This document shows, in pieces, positions 18,467 to 26,848 of a stretch of DNA of 62,749 nt (position 1 is the first letter of the stretch; each line of letters starts with the position of its first letter). The notes below the pieces were generated by a model. The model was not told the origin of the DNA. It did not search any database and saw only the letters and a program-made list of their open reading frames with translations. Both the position numbers and the translations under genes were made by a program. Origin of the DNA: Caulobacteraceae bacterium (lineage in GTDB: Bacteria; Pseudomonadota; Alphaproteobacteria; Caulobacterales; Caulobacteraceae); the NCBI GenBank assembly GCA_031291645.1, contig JARLIQ010000104.1:1-62749 (forward strand), written 5' to 3'.

Positions 18467-18489
18467 ATCCGAAAACCAAGGTCCCTTCG

Positions 18490-19656
18490 ATGAATAACCC
18501 GCTTCAGGTCGACAAGCCCGCCTTCATGGACGAGGAGGAGCTGACCCTGTTCGAAGACGCTGCGAGCCGCTTCTTCGACCGCCATGCCGACGCCGACACC
18601 GTCGCCCGCTGGCGCAAGAACGGCATCGTCGACCGCGAGATGTGGACCAAGGCCGGCGAGGCGGGCCTGCTGGGCGTCTCCATCCCCGAGGAATACGGCG
18701 GCGCGGGCGGCGACTTCCGCCACGAGGCGGTGATCATCGAGCAGATGGGCCGCAAGGGCGTCGAGGGCTTCGGCATCACCCTGCACAACGCCATCGTCGC
18801 GCCCTACATCCTGGCCTACGGCAGCGAGGAGCAGAAGCAGCGCTGGCTGCCCAAGATCTGCACCGGCGAATACGTCACCGCCATCGCCATGACCGAACCG
18901 GGCGCGGGCTCGGACCTGCAGGGCGTGCGCACCACCGCCAAGCTGGACGGCGACCACTATGTGATCAACGGCCAGAAGACCTTCATCACCAACGGCCAGA
19001 CCGCCAACCTGATCTGCGTGGTCTGCAAGACCGATCCCACCCAGGGCTCGCGTGGCACCTCGCTGATCTTCGTCGAGACCGACGTCGCCCCCGGCTTCCG
19101 GCGCGGGCGAAACCTGGACAAGGTCGGCCAGGACGCCGGCGACACCTCCGAGCTGTTCTTCGACGACGTGCGGGTCCCGGTCGCCAACCTGCTCAGCGGG
19201 TCCGAGGGCCAGGGCTTCTATCAGCTGATGCAGAAGCTGCCGCAGGAGCGCCAGATCATCGCCCTGCAGGGCATGGCCATGATCGAGCACGCGCTCGAGG
19301 TGACCATCGACTACGTCAAGCAGCGCCAAGCCTTCGGCAAGAAGCTGATCGATTTCCAGAACACCCAGTTCAAGCTGGCCGAATGCAAGACCGAGGCGAC
19401 GGTGGCCAAGGTGTTCGTCAACCATTGCACCGGCCTGCTGCTGGAAAACCGGCTCGATGCGGCGACCGCGTCGATGGCCAAATACTGGGTGTCGGACCTG
19501 CAGTGCAAGATCATCGACGAGTGCCTGCAGCTGTTCGGCGGCTACGGCTACATGAACGAATATCCGATCGGCCAGATGTTCCGCGACTCGCGGGTCCAGC
19601 GGATCTACGGCGGGACCAACGAGATCATGAAGGTGCTGATCGCGCGCACCCTTTAG
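18490..19656 (+). CDS. Acyl-CoA dehydrogenase
   Basis: 388 aa, full length. AMTEPGAGSDLQGVRTTA is the FAD/substrate signature and QLFGGYGYMNEYPIGQMFRD the second ACAD signature; the ending RIYGGTNEIMK contains the usual FAD-binding segment and a position for the catalytic base near EIMK. Oxidises acyl-CoA to 2-enoyl-CoA, passing electrons to ETF. Same operon as the preceding ligase. Together they would activate and desaturate a side chain, for example of dihydrocinnamates, as with Acinetobacter HcaD; this is inference. Confidence 0.92.
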   Translation: MNNPLQVDKPAFMDEEELTLFEDAASRFFDRHADADTVARWRKNGIVDREMWTKAGEAGLLGVSIPEEYGGAGGDFRHEAVIIEQMGRKGVEGFGITLHNAIVAPYILAYGSEEQKQRWLPKICTGEYVTAIAMTEPGAGSDLQGVRTTAKLDGDHYVINGQKTFITNGQTANLICVVCKTDPTQGSRGTSLIFVETDVAPGFRRGRNLDKVGQDAGDTSELFFDDVRVPVANLLSGSEGQGFYQLMQKLPQERQIIALQGMAMIEHALEVTIDYVKQRQAFGKKLIDFQNTQFKLAECKTEATVAKVFVNHCTGLLLENRLDAATASMAKYWVSDLQCKIIDECLQLFGGYGYMNEYPIGQMFRDSRVQRIYGGTNEIMKVLIARTL

Positions 19657-19777
19657 GCCTGGGGCGCCTCGCGCGGAAAATACGCGCGGGGCGTTTGCGG
19701 CGGCGCGAATGCGACCTAGATAAGCGGCTTGTGGCCGCGTCGCGGCGGCCCGTCCCCGAGACCCTGAGGGCGCCGCC

Positions 19778-21127
19778 ATGGCTCGCTTTCCCGCATTGCC
19801 GCTGATCCTTTTGGCCAGCGCCGCGGCCGGAGGGGCCGCAGCCCAGGAGCAGGTGGGCGCCGCCGCCTACGGCGATTGGCGCGCCGACGCGCCGGGCGTG
19901 GTCCGCAAGATCAATCCCGCCGACATGCCCGCCCCCTACGCCAGCAAGCCCGCGGCCGCGCCGTCGAGCTTGGCGCCGCGCCCGGCTGGCGCCGAGCTGA
20001 AGACCCTGCCGGGCTTCACCGTGCAGCCCTTCGCCAAGCTGCAGGGCCCGCGGACGGTCCGCGTCGCGCCCAACGGCGACATCTTCGTCGCCGAGACCGA
20101 GGCGGGCCAGGTCAGCGTGCTGCGCGCGGCCGACGGGGCGGCCAAGCCCACGGTCAACCAGGTCTTCGTCGACGGGATCGACCGGCCGTTCGGCGTCGAG
20201 TTCTATCCGCCGGGCCCCAATCCCCAGTGGGTCTATGTCGCCAGCCCCTATTCGGTGGTGCGCTTTCCTTACGCCAATGGCGACCTGAAGGCCCGCGGGC
20301 CGTCGCAGACCATCGTCGCCAAGCTCGCCGCCGACACCCATGGCCATTCGACCCGCGACCTGGCCTTCTCGCCCGACGGGCGGCGGCTCTACATCTCGGT
20401 CGGTTCGGCCTCCAACGTCGCCGAGGCCATGCCCAAGAAGTCGCCGGACGAGACCAAGGCCTGGCAGGCGGACCACGCCCTGGGCGCGGCCTGGGGCAAC
20501 GAGGAGCACCGCGCCGACGTCCTGGTCGCAGACCCCGATGGCAAGAACCTCAAGGTGTTCGCCGCGGGCATCCGCAACTGCGCGGGCCTGGCGGTGAACC
20601 CGGCCACCCGCGACGTCTGGTGCGCGACCAACGAGCGCGACCTGCTCGGCGACAACCTGCCGCCGGACTATGCGACCCGCGTGCGCGAAGGCGGCTTCTA
20701 CGGCTGGCCCTGGTACTACATCGGCGATCACGAGGACCCGCGGCTGAAGGGCCAGAGGCCCGACCTGGCCGGCAAGGCGATCACGCCGGACGTGTTGTTC
20801 CAGCCGCATTCGGCGCCGCTCGGGATCAGCTTCTACACCGCCCGCGGCGGGCCAGCGGCCTTCCCGGCCGAGTATCGCGGCGACGCCTTCGTCGGCCTGC
20901 ACGGCTCGTGGAACCGGGCCCTGCGCACCGGCTACAAGGTCGTCCGGCTCAAGCTCAGGAACGGGGTCCCGACCGGAGAGTACGAGGATTTCGTCACCGG
21001 CTTCGTGATCGACGGCAAGAGCGTCTGGGGCCGGCCGGTCGACACCGCCGTGGCGCACGACGGCGCGCTGCTGTTCACCGACGACGCTGGGGACACCCTC
21101 TGGCGCGTGGCCTACGCCGGTCATTGA
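19778..21127 (+). CDS. Periplasmic PQQ-type sugar/sorbosone dehydrogenase
   Basis: 449 aa with a signal peptide (MARFPALPLILLASAAAGGAAA). Beta-propeller of the glucose/sorbosone dehydrogenase family: GFTVQPFAKLQGPRTVRVAPNGDIFVAET, DLAFSPDGRRLYISVGSASN, GIRNCAGLAVNPATRDVW, YGWPWYYIG and the final FTDDAGDTLWRVAY. Probably uses PQQ to oxidise an aldose or sorbosone in the periplasm. The next gene, 10 bp downstream, is a secreted cytochrome c that could accept the electrons. SD GAGGG before ATG 19778. Confidence 0.87.
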   Translation: MARFPALPLILLASAAAGGAAAQEQVGAAAYGDWRADAPGVVRKINPADMPAPYASKPAAAPSSLAPRPAGAELKTLPGFTVQPFAKLQGPRTVRVAPNGDIFVAETEAGQVSVLRAADGAAKPTVNQVFVDGIDRPFGVEFYPPGPNPQWVYVASPYSVVRFPYANGDLKARGPSQTIVAKLAADTHGHSTRDLAFSPDGRRLYISVGSASNVAEAMPKKSPDETKAWQADHALGAAWGNEEHRADVLVADPDGKNLKVFAAGIRNCAGLAVNPATRDVWCATNERDLLGDNLPPDYATRVREGGFYGWPWYYIGDHEDPRLKGQRPDLAGKAITPDVLFQPHSAPLGISFYTARGGPAAFPAEYRGDAFVGLHGSWNRALRTGYKVVRLKLRNGVPTGEYEDFVTGFVIDGKSVWGRPVDTAVAHDGALLFTDDAGDTLWRVAYAGH

Positions 21128-21137
21128 GGATCCGCTT

Positions 21138-21524
21138 ATGAGTAAGACAGGTTTGGCCGTGGCGCTGGCCGTGGCCGCCGCCGCGCCGTCGGCGGTGCTG
21201 GCGCAATCGCTGGGCGGTGATCCGGCCAAGGGCTCGGAGGTGTTCCAGGACCGCTGCACGGCCTGCCACGTGCTCGCGGGCGTCGGCCAGGGGCCCAGCC
21301 TGATCGGCGTGGTTGGCCGCAAGGCCGCCTCCCTGCCGGACTTCAACTATTCCGCTGGGCTGAAGGCCTCGGGCCTGGTCTGGAGCCAGCCCGAACTGGA
21401 CAGGTTCCTGAGCGGCCCGACCAAGCTCGTGCCCGGCACGGCGATGCGCGCGACGGTGGTCGATCCGGGCGAGCGCCATGACCTGATCGCCTACCTCGCG
21501 TCGCTGCGACCCGGCGCACACTGA
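21138..21524 (+). CDS. Periplasmic c-type cytochrome, class I
   Basis: 128 aa with a signal peptide (cleavage near AVLAQS, residue 23). One haem site, CTACH at residues 40-44, GPSLIGVVGRKAA in the loop typical of mitochondrial-type cytochromes c, and PGTAMRA as the probable Met ligand. The pattern resembles cytochrome c2/c552. It directly follows the PQQ-type dehydrogenase and most likely is its electron acceptor on the way to the terminal oxidase. Confidence 0.92.
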   Translation: MSKTGLAVALAVAAAAPSAVLAQSLGGDPAKGSEVFQDRCTACHVLAGVGQGPSLIGVVGRKAASLPDFNYSAGLKASGLVWSQPELDRFLSGPTKLVPGTAMRATVVDPGERHDLIAYLASLRPGAH

Positions 21525-21606
21525 ACGATCTGGGCCTTGCGGGCGGGGCGGGCTTGGCTTAGCAGCAGGCCCCTCGCAACGCCTCCCCCACCTGCGAAGG
21601 CCCACC

Positions 21607-22440
21607 ATGTCCGATGCCGACGAGCTCAACCGCGTCCTCAATCTCGAGGCCATCGAGCTCGACATGTTCCGCGGCTACACCGATCCGGCCCGCACCCACC
21701 GCATCTATGGCGGCCAGGTGGTGGGTCAGGCGCTGAACGCCGCCTATCGGACGATCGACGGTCGGGTGTGCAACTCGCTGCACGCCTACTTCATCCGGCC
21801 GGGCGATCCCAAGGTTCCGATCCTCTACAAGGTCGAGCGAGCGCGCGACGGCGGCAGCTTCTCGATCCGCCGGGTGATCGCCATCCAGCACGGCCAGCAG
21901 ATCTTCAATCTCGCGGTCTCCTTCCAGTCCCCGGAGGAAGGGTTCGAGCACCAGGCCGAGGCGCCCGACGCGCCGGCGCCCGAGGGCCTGTTGAACGAGG
22001 CGCAGCTGCGCGAGCAGTCCGGCGAGGCGGTCGATCCCGAATGGCGCTGGCCGATCGAGGTCCGGCCGGTCAATCCGCTGCCGCGCGGGCGCACCGAGCC
22101 GGCCGAGCCGGTCTACATCACCTGGTTCCGGTCCGTGGTCCCGTTCGGCGGCGCCCTGCCGGATCACCAGTGCGTCCTGGCCTACGCCTCCGACATGTCG
22201 CTGATGGACGCCTCTCTGCGTCCGCACGGGGTGGACTGGACCTCGGGCCGGCTGCAGGCCGCCAGCCTGGACCACGCTCTGTGGTTCCACCGTCCGAGCG
22301 ACCTTTGCGACTGGCACCTCTACGTCCAGGAAAGCCCCAGCGCCTCGGGCGGCCGCGGCTTCAACCGCGCCTCGATCTTTAGCCGCGACGGCCGGCTGGT
22401 CGCCTCGGCGACCCAGGAGGCCCTGATCCGCTGGCGCTGA
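21607..22440 (+). CDS. tesB: Acyl-CoA thioesterase II
   Basis: 277 aa, double hotdog fold. Seen: LEAIELDMFRGYTDP, RIYGGQVVGQALNAAY, VCNSLHAYFIRPGDPKVPI, DGGSFSIRRVIAIQ, and in the second half LDHALWFHRPSDLCDWHLY and RGFNRASIFSRDGRLVASATQEALIR, all standard TesB blocks. Hydrolyses medium- and long-chain acyl-CoA in the cytoplasm. Length matches E. coli TesB (286 aa). Confidence 0.94.
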   Translation: MSDADELNRVLNLEAIELDMFRGYTDPARTHRIYGGQVVGQALNAAYRTIDGRVCNSLHAYFIRPGDPKVPILYKVERARDGGSFSIRRVIAIQHGQQIFNLAVSFQSPEEGFEHQAEAPDAPAPEGLLNEAQLREQSGEAVDPEWRWPIEVRPVNPLPRGRTEPAEPVYITWFRSVVPFGGALPDHQCVLAYASDMSLMDASLRPHGVDWTSGRLQAASLDHALWFHRPSDLCDWHLYVQESPSASGGRGFNRASIFSRDGRLVASATQEALIRWR

Positions 22441-22533
22441 GCGGACGGCTTAGCCCAGATCAACGACACCGGGCGGGCCGCGCCGGCTTAACGGAGCCGA
22501 CCCGGCGGGTTAGGCTCTGGGCGGGAGGATGCG

Positions 22534-22710
22534 ATGGACGTTCCTTATCGGACCTATCAGTGCGGCACCTGCGGCTTCATCTATGACGAGGCCGAGGGCC
22601 TGCCCGACGAGGGGATCGCGCCTGGCACTCGCTGGGAGGACATCCCCGACGACTGGTGCTGCCCGGCCTGCGGCATGAGCAAGGCCCAGTTCGAGATGGT
22701 CGAGATTTGA
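22534..22710 (+). CDS. Rubredoxin
   Basis: 58-aa one-iron electron carrier. [11 protein letters not shown] supplies Cys10 and Cys13 and WCCPACGM Cys43 and Cys46 of the Fe(Cys)4 site; an extra cysteine (Cys42) replaces the residue before the second pair. The conserved aromatic and acidic residues ([25 protein letters not shown]) are typical. GGGAGGA precedes ATG 22534. Rubredoxins feed alkane hydroxylases or oxygen-detoxifying enzymes; no partner oxygenase or rubredoxin reductase is adjacent. Confidence 0.95.
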   Translation: MDVPYRTYQCGTCGFIYDEAEGLPDEGIAPGTRWEDIPDDWCCPACGMSKAQFEMVEI

Positions 22711-22797
22711 CCTCCCTTCCCCCGTGGCGGTGGTAGGCTGGCGTCGGCGATCAACATAGCCGTGTCGGTCGCGGCGGCGTAGGCCGCCGTCCGGCGT

Positions 22798-24564
22798 GTG
22801 GGGGGCGAACTGACTGACGGATCAGAGCCGCTGCTGACGGCGCGCGCCGACGGCCTGGTCGGGGCGGCGCAGCCCGCGCCGGCGCCGTTCATGGCGCCCC
22901 GGCTGCAGGGCGAGGTCGCCGGCGCCAGCCACATCGACCTTTCGCTCTGGGGCTCAGGACGGATCGGACGCGTCCGGTTCACCCCGCTCAAGGGCCCCTT
23001 CGTCCACGGACCCAATCGGATCGAGGCCGACGGCGGCGGGGTCTTCGTCGCCCAGTCGGCGCCGGTACTCGTCGTGCGAGGCGCGCGGCTGGCCGGCCTG
23101 CACCCCGCGCGGCGGGCGGCCTGGTGGGACCGGCCCACGGACGATCGGGCCGCGGTGGCGCGCGAGGGCGCGCGTCGTTCCGCCCGCCTGCCGTGGGGCG
23201 CGATCGTCGTGGAGCAGCGTGGGCCGGACCTGGTGGTCGCGGCCGGCGTGGACGCGCACGAGGCCGGGCGGGGGCTGGCGCTTTCCGTCGCCGACATCGC
23301 GCGGGAAGCTGACGCCTATGTCGCCCGCTGCGACGTCCTGCCGACCGCCGACCCCCTGCTGCGCAGCCTGGCGCTCCAGGCCGCCCATGCGGCGCTGTCC
23401 AGCATCCGCCAGGACGAGCGCGGCCGCTTCGCTGGGCTCGCGGCGGGCGAGGCCTACAGCGCCCCGGCGCGCACCTACTACCGAGACGGTTATTGGACCG
23501 CCCAGGCCTTGCTGAGGCTGGCGCCCGAGGCGGTGCGCGAGGAGATTGATCTCCTGGCCCTCGGCGTCCAGGCCGACGGCGAGGCGCCCAGCGGCCTGAT
23601 CCTGAGCGCGCCGTCGCAGTCCGAGGCCTGGGAGGCCGCGCGGCGGTCCAGTCGCCGGCTGGCGTCGGCCCACCAGCGGCCGCTGGATTGGTGGAGCGAC
23701 CATTTCGACAGCCCGCTCCTGTTCGTGCTGATGCTGGGCGACTACGCCCGCGCGACGGGCGATGCCGCCGCCGTCCATCGCCACTGGCCCAAGGTGCGGG
23801 CTGTCTTCGCCCGCTACCAGGCGATGGCCCGCGTGGGCGAGGGCCTGCCGCGAAAGCCGCGCAACGATCGGGACTGGGCCGACAACGTGTTCCGCGAAGG
23901 GCTCGTGGCCTACGACCTCGGCCTGTGGGTCGGCGCCCTGGACGCCATCCAGCGGATGGGCCGCGCGCACGATCCCACCCTGGCCGAAGAGGCCGCAAAG
24001 GCTGCGGCGGCCGGCCGCACGGCGATTGACGCCGCCCTGTGGCGCCCTCAGGGCTGGTACGCCGACTACGCCGCGCCGGACGGCTTCATCGAAGAGCACC
24101 TGGCGTTGGACAGCCTGACGCTGCTGCGTTTCGACGCCGCATCGCCGCAGCGCGCCCTGGCGGTGCTGGAGGCGGCGCGCAGCCGGCTGGAGACCCGCGC
24201 CAACGCGGCCCAGCCCTGGGGCGACTGGGGCGTGATGTGCGCCTTTCCGCCGTTCGCGCGCCGCGCCGACACCCGCGCCAAATCCGCCTTCGCCTTCCGC
24301 TACCACAACGGCGGCGACTGGCCCTGGCTGGACGGGCTCTATGCCGGCGAGCGGCTCCGGCGCGGCCTGTCCGGCTGGCGCTACCCGCTGCTGCGCTGGT
24401 GGGAGACCTGCCTGGCGCGCGGCTGGCTGGGGGCGGTCGAGCATTTCTCGCCGCCGTTCGGCCGCGGCTCGCTGCTGCAGGCCTGGAGCAGCCTGCCGCT
24501 GGCCGTGGCGTTGAACCATCGCGAAACGGTGCTGGCGGGCGACGCCGAAGCGCCGCCCGCCTGA
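22798..24564 (+). CDS. Glycogen-debranching-like (alpha/alpha)6 glycosidase
   Basis: 588-aa protein. The N-terminal 170 residues are beta-rich (substrate-binding type domain), then an (alpha/alpha)6 barrel with six-hairpin glycosidase features: TYYRDGYWTAQALLRLAPE, RNDRDWADNVFREGLVAYDLGLWVGAL, EEHLALDSLTLLRF and YHNGGDWPWLDGLYAGERL. Acidic residues in the RDGYW and NDRDW blocks are candidates for catalysis. Related to amylo-alpha-1,6-glucosidase/GH63-like proteins; the exact family and sugar are unclear. No signal peptide is obvious. GTG 22798 is the longest start and has a weak ribosome-binding site. Confidence 0.65.
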   Translation: MGGELTDGSEPLLTARADGLVGAAQPAPAPFMAPRLQGEVAGASHIDLSLWGSGRIGRVRFTPLKGPFVHGPNRIEADGGGVFVAQSAPVLVVRGARLAGLHPARRAAWWDRPTDDRAAVAREGARRSARLPWGAIVVEQRGPDLVVAAGVDAHEAGRGLALSVADIAREADAYVARCDVLPTADPLLRSLALQAAHAALSSIRQDERGRFAGLAAGEAYSAPARTYYRDGYWTAQALLRLAPEAVREEIDLLALGVQADGEAPSGLILSAPSQSEAWEAARRSSRRLASAHQRPLDWWSDHFDSPLLFVLMLGDYARATGDAAAVHRHWPKVRAVFARYQAMARVGEGLPRKPRNDRDWADNVFREGLVAYDLGLWVGALDAIQRMGRAHDPTLAEEAAKAAAAGRTAIDAALWRPQGWYADYAAPDGFIEEHLALDSLTLLRFDAASPQRALAVLEAARSRLETRANAAQPWGDWGVMCAFPPFARRADTRAKSAFAFRYHNGGDWPWLDGLYAGERLRRGLSGWRYPLLRWWETCLARGWLGAVEHFSPPFGRGSLLQAWSSLPLAVALNHRETVLAGDAEAPPA

Positions 24565-24568
24565 GACG

Positions 24569-26695
24569 CTATTTGCCGGCGGCTTTCGCCTGAGCGTAGC
24601 CGGCGTTGGCTTCGCTGATCAGATAGGCCCGCACCGCCTCGGCGTCGGAGTCCTTCAGCACGCCGGCGAAGCTGACCATGCCGGCGTCCTTGCGCGCCCC
24701 TTCCAGCACCACCGACTTGAACGCGGCCGGATCGCCGATCAGCGCGCTGTAGCGCAGGTCGGGCGTCACCCCGCCGCTGATGGCGTTGTATCCGTGGCAG
24801 ACCAGGCAGTAGCGGTTGTACTTCGAATGGCCGGCCGTCACGACGTCGGCCGCCGCCGTCGCCTTGGGCGGCTGCGGGAAGGGGATCGGGGTCAGGTTGG
24901 GCTTGGGCAGGGTCGCGGTTCCGCCCAGCTTGTAGACCAGGATCCGGCCATTGTCGGGCGTGCCGTGCAGGTCCACGGCGAAGCCCGCCACGAGGTAGAA
25001 GACCGAGCCGAAGCCGGCGCCGACGGCCACGTACTGCTGGCCGTCCACCGTGTAGGTCATCGGCCCGGCCAGGGTCGAGGTGTAGGTGTCCGTGCTCCAC
25101 AGCGGGTGGCCGTTGGCCGCGTCATAGGCGTTGAAGTGGCCGTCGGCCGTGCCCTGGAACACCAGGCCGCCGCCCGTCGCCAGCGTGCCGCCGTTCCACG
25201 GCCCCTTGTGCTCGGCCCGCCAGACCTCCTTCTGGCTCACCGGGTCCCAGGCGACCAGATAGCCCTTGAAGGCGTTCTTCATCGCCGCCCGGGCCTTGGC
25301 GTCGGGCGGCAGGGTGTTGAGGTCGGTGTTGGTGGCGGTGTTCCACTGGCCGGGGTTGAAGGCGAACTTGTCGTCGGTGCCATAGGCGCCCGGGACCTCC
25401 TGGGCCGGCAGATAGACCAGGCCGGTCTTGGGGCTGAACGACATCGGCTGCCAGTTGTGGCCGCCGAAGCTGGACGGGAACATCACCGTCGGCGCCTTGC
25501 GGTAGTGGTCGTCGCCGATCTCGATCGGCTTGCCGGTGACCGGATCGACCCCGCTGGCCCAGGTCACGGGCACATAGTTCTTGGCGGAGATCAACTTTCC
25601 GCTGGCCCGGTCGATCACATAGAAGAAGCCGTTCTTTGAGGCCTGCATGATCACCTTGCGCGGCTGGCCGCCGATGGTCAGGTCGGCCAGCGTCAGGGTC
25701 TGGGTCGAGTCGAAGTCCCAGCTGTCGCCCGGCGTGGTCTGGAAGTGCCAGGCGTAGGCGCCGGTATCGGCGTTGACCGCGATGATCGAGGAGAGGAACA
25801 GGTTGTCGCCGCCCTTGGGCGAACGGGCCTTCTGGTCCCAGGGCAGGCCGTTCCCGGTGCCGAAGTAGAGCAGGTTGGTCTCGGGGTCGTAGGCCATGGA
25901 GTCCCATGGCGAGCCGCCGCCGCCGAAGGTCCACCAGACGCCGTTCCAGGTCTTGGCCGCCATGGCCATGGCTTGGTTCTCGAACGGCTTGGACGGATCG
26001 CCCGGCACGGTGAAGAAGCGCCAGATCAGCTTGCCGCTGTCGGTGTCATAGGCCGAGACGTAGCCGCGCACGCCGTATTCGGAGCCGGAGTTGCCGACCA
26101 TGACCTTCCCGTGGACGATCCGCGGGGCCATGGTGATGGTGTAGGGCTTGGACTGGTCGACCGTGACCACGCTCCAGACCGGCGCGCCGGTCTTGGCGTC
26201 CAGCGCCACCAGCCGTCCATCGAGGGTGGCCACATAGACGCGGCCCTTCCAGACCGCGACGCCGCGGTTGACCACGTCGCAGCAGGCGTTGTGGCCCACT
26301 TCGCGCGGCACCTTGGGGTCGTAGCGCCACAGCAACTGGCCGGTCTTGGCGTTCAGCGCATAGACCATGCTCCAGGCGCTAGTCATGTACATGGTCCCGT
26401 CGACCACGATCGGGGTGGCCTCGACGCCGCGGTTGGTCGACAGCTCGAAGCTCCAGGCCAGACCCAGGTCCTTGACGTTGGAGGTGTTGATCTTGTCGAG
26501 CGGGCTGAACCGCTGCTCCGAGTAGGTGCGGCCGTGGCTCATCCAGTTTCCCGGATCCTGGTCGGCGGCCAGCAGGCGGGCGCCGTCCACCGCGGCCGGT
26601 CCCCGGCCCGGATGGCATCCGCCAAGGGCCGCCGCCGCCAGCCCCACGGCCAACCACGCCGCAACCCCCGCCCAAGGCGCCAGCCTTCGACCCAT
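24569..26695 (-). CDS. PQQ-dependent alcohol dehydrogenase, quinohaemoprotein lipoprotein
   Basis: 708 aa. Lipobox AALGGC with Cys27, so membrane-anchored in the periplasm. Then an eight-bladed PQQ propeller: vicinal Cys138-Cys139 (GHNACCDVVNRG) that form the redox disulphide over PQQ, GDSWDFDSTQTLTL and YLPAQEVPG. The C-terminal domain is a cytochrome c with CLVCH at 630-634. Oxidises primary alcohols and passes electrons through haem to the respiratory chain. ATG 26695 is preferred: GGAGGA lies 6 nt upstream; ATG 26713 is an alternative. Convergent with the glycosidase gene, 4 bp apart. Confidence 0.93.
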   Translation of the reverse strand: MGRRLAPWAGVAAWLAVGLAAAALGGCHPGRGPAAVDGARLLAADQDPGNWMSHGRTYSEQRFSPLDKINTSNVKDLGLAWSFELSTNRGVEATPIVVDGTMYMTSAWSMVYALNAKTGQLLWRYDPKVPREVGHNACCDVVNRGVAVWKGRVYVATLDGRLVALDAKTGAPVWSVVTVDQSKPYTITMAPRIVHGKVMVGNSGSEYGVRGYVSAYDTDSGKLIWRFFTVPGDPSKPFENQAMAMAAKTWNGVWWTFGGGGSPWDSMAYDPETNLLYFGTGNGLPWDQKARSPKGGDNLFLSSIIAVNADTGAYAWHFQTTPGDSWDFDSTQTLTLADLTIGGQPRKVIMQASKNGFFYVIDRASGKLISAKNYVPVTWASGVDPVTGKPIEIGDDHYRKAPTVMFPSSFGGHNWQPMSFSPKTGLVYLPAQEVPGAYGTDDKFAFNPGQWNTATNTDLNTLPPDAKARAAMKNAFKGYLVAWDPVSQKEVWRAEHKGPWNGGTLATGGGLVFQGTADGHFNAYDAANGHPLWSTDTYTSTLAGPMTYTVDGQQYVAVGAGFGSVFYLVAGFAVDLHGTPDNGRILVYKLGGTATLPKPNLTPIPFPQPPKATAAADVVTAGHSKYNRYCLVCHGYNAISGGVTPDLRYSALIGDPAAFKSVVLEGARKDAGMVSFAGVLKDSDAEAVRAYLISEANAGYAQAKAAGK

Positions 26696-26848
26696 CCCGC
26701 TTCCTCCACCCATCGCGCCGGCGTTTCCGGCGTCGCCTGTTCTCGACCGACCGGCCCGCAAGCGCGCGGAGCGGCCGCGTCAACCTACACAAGTCGAACG
26801 CGTTGTCGAACTCCGCGTTTTGCGTGCGCGGGGTCGGGCTGAGGGAAG

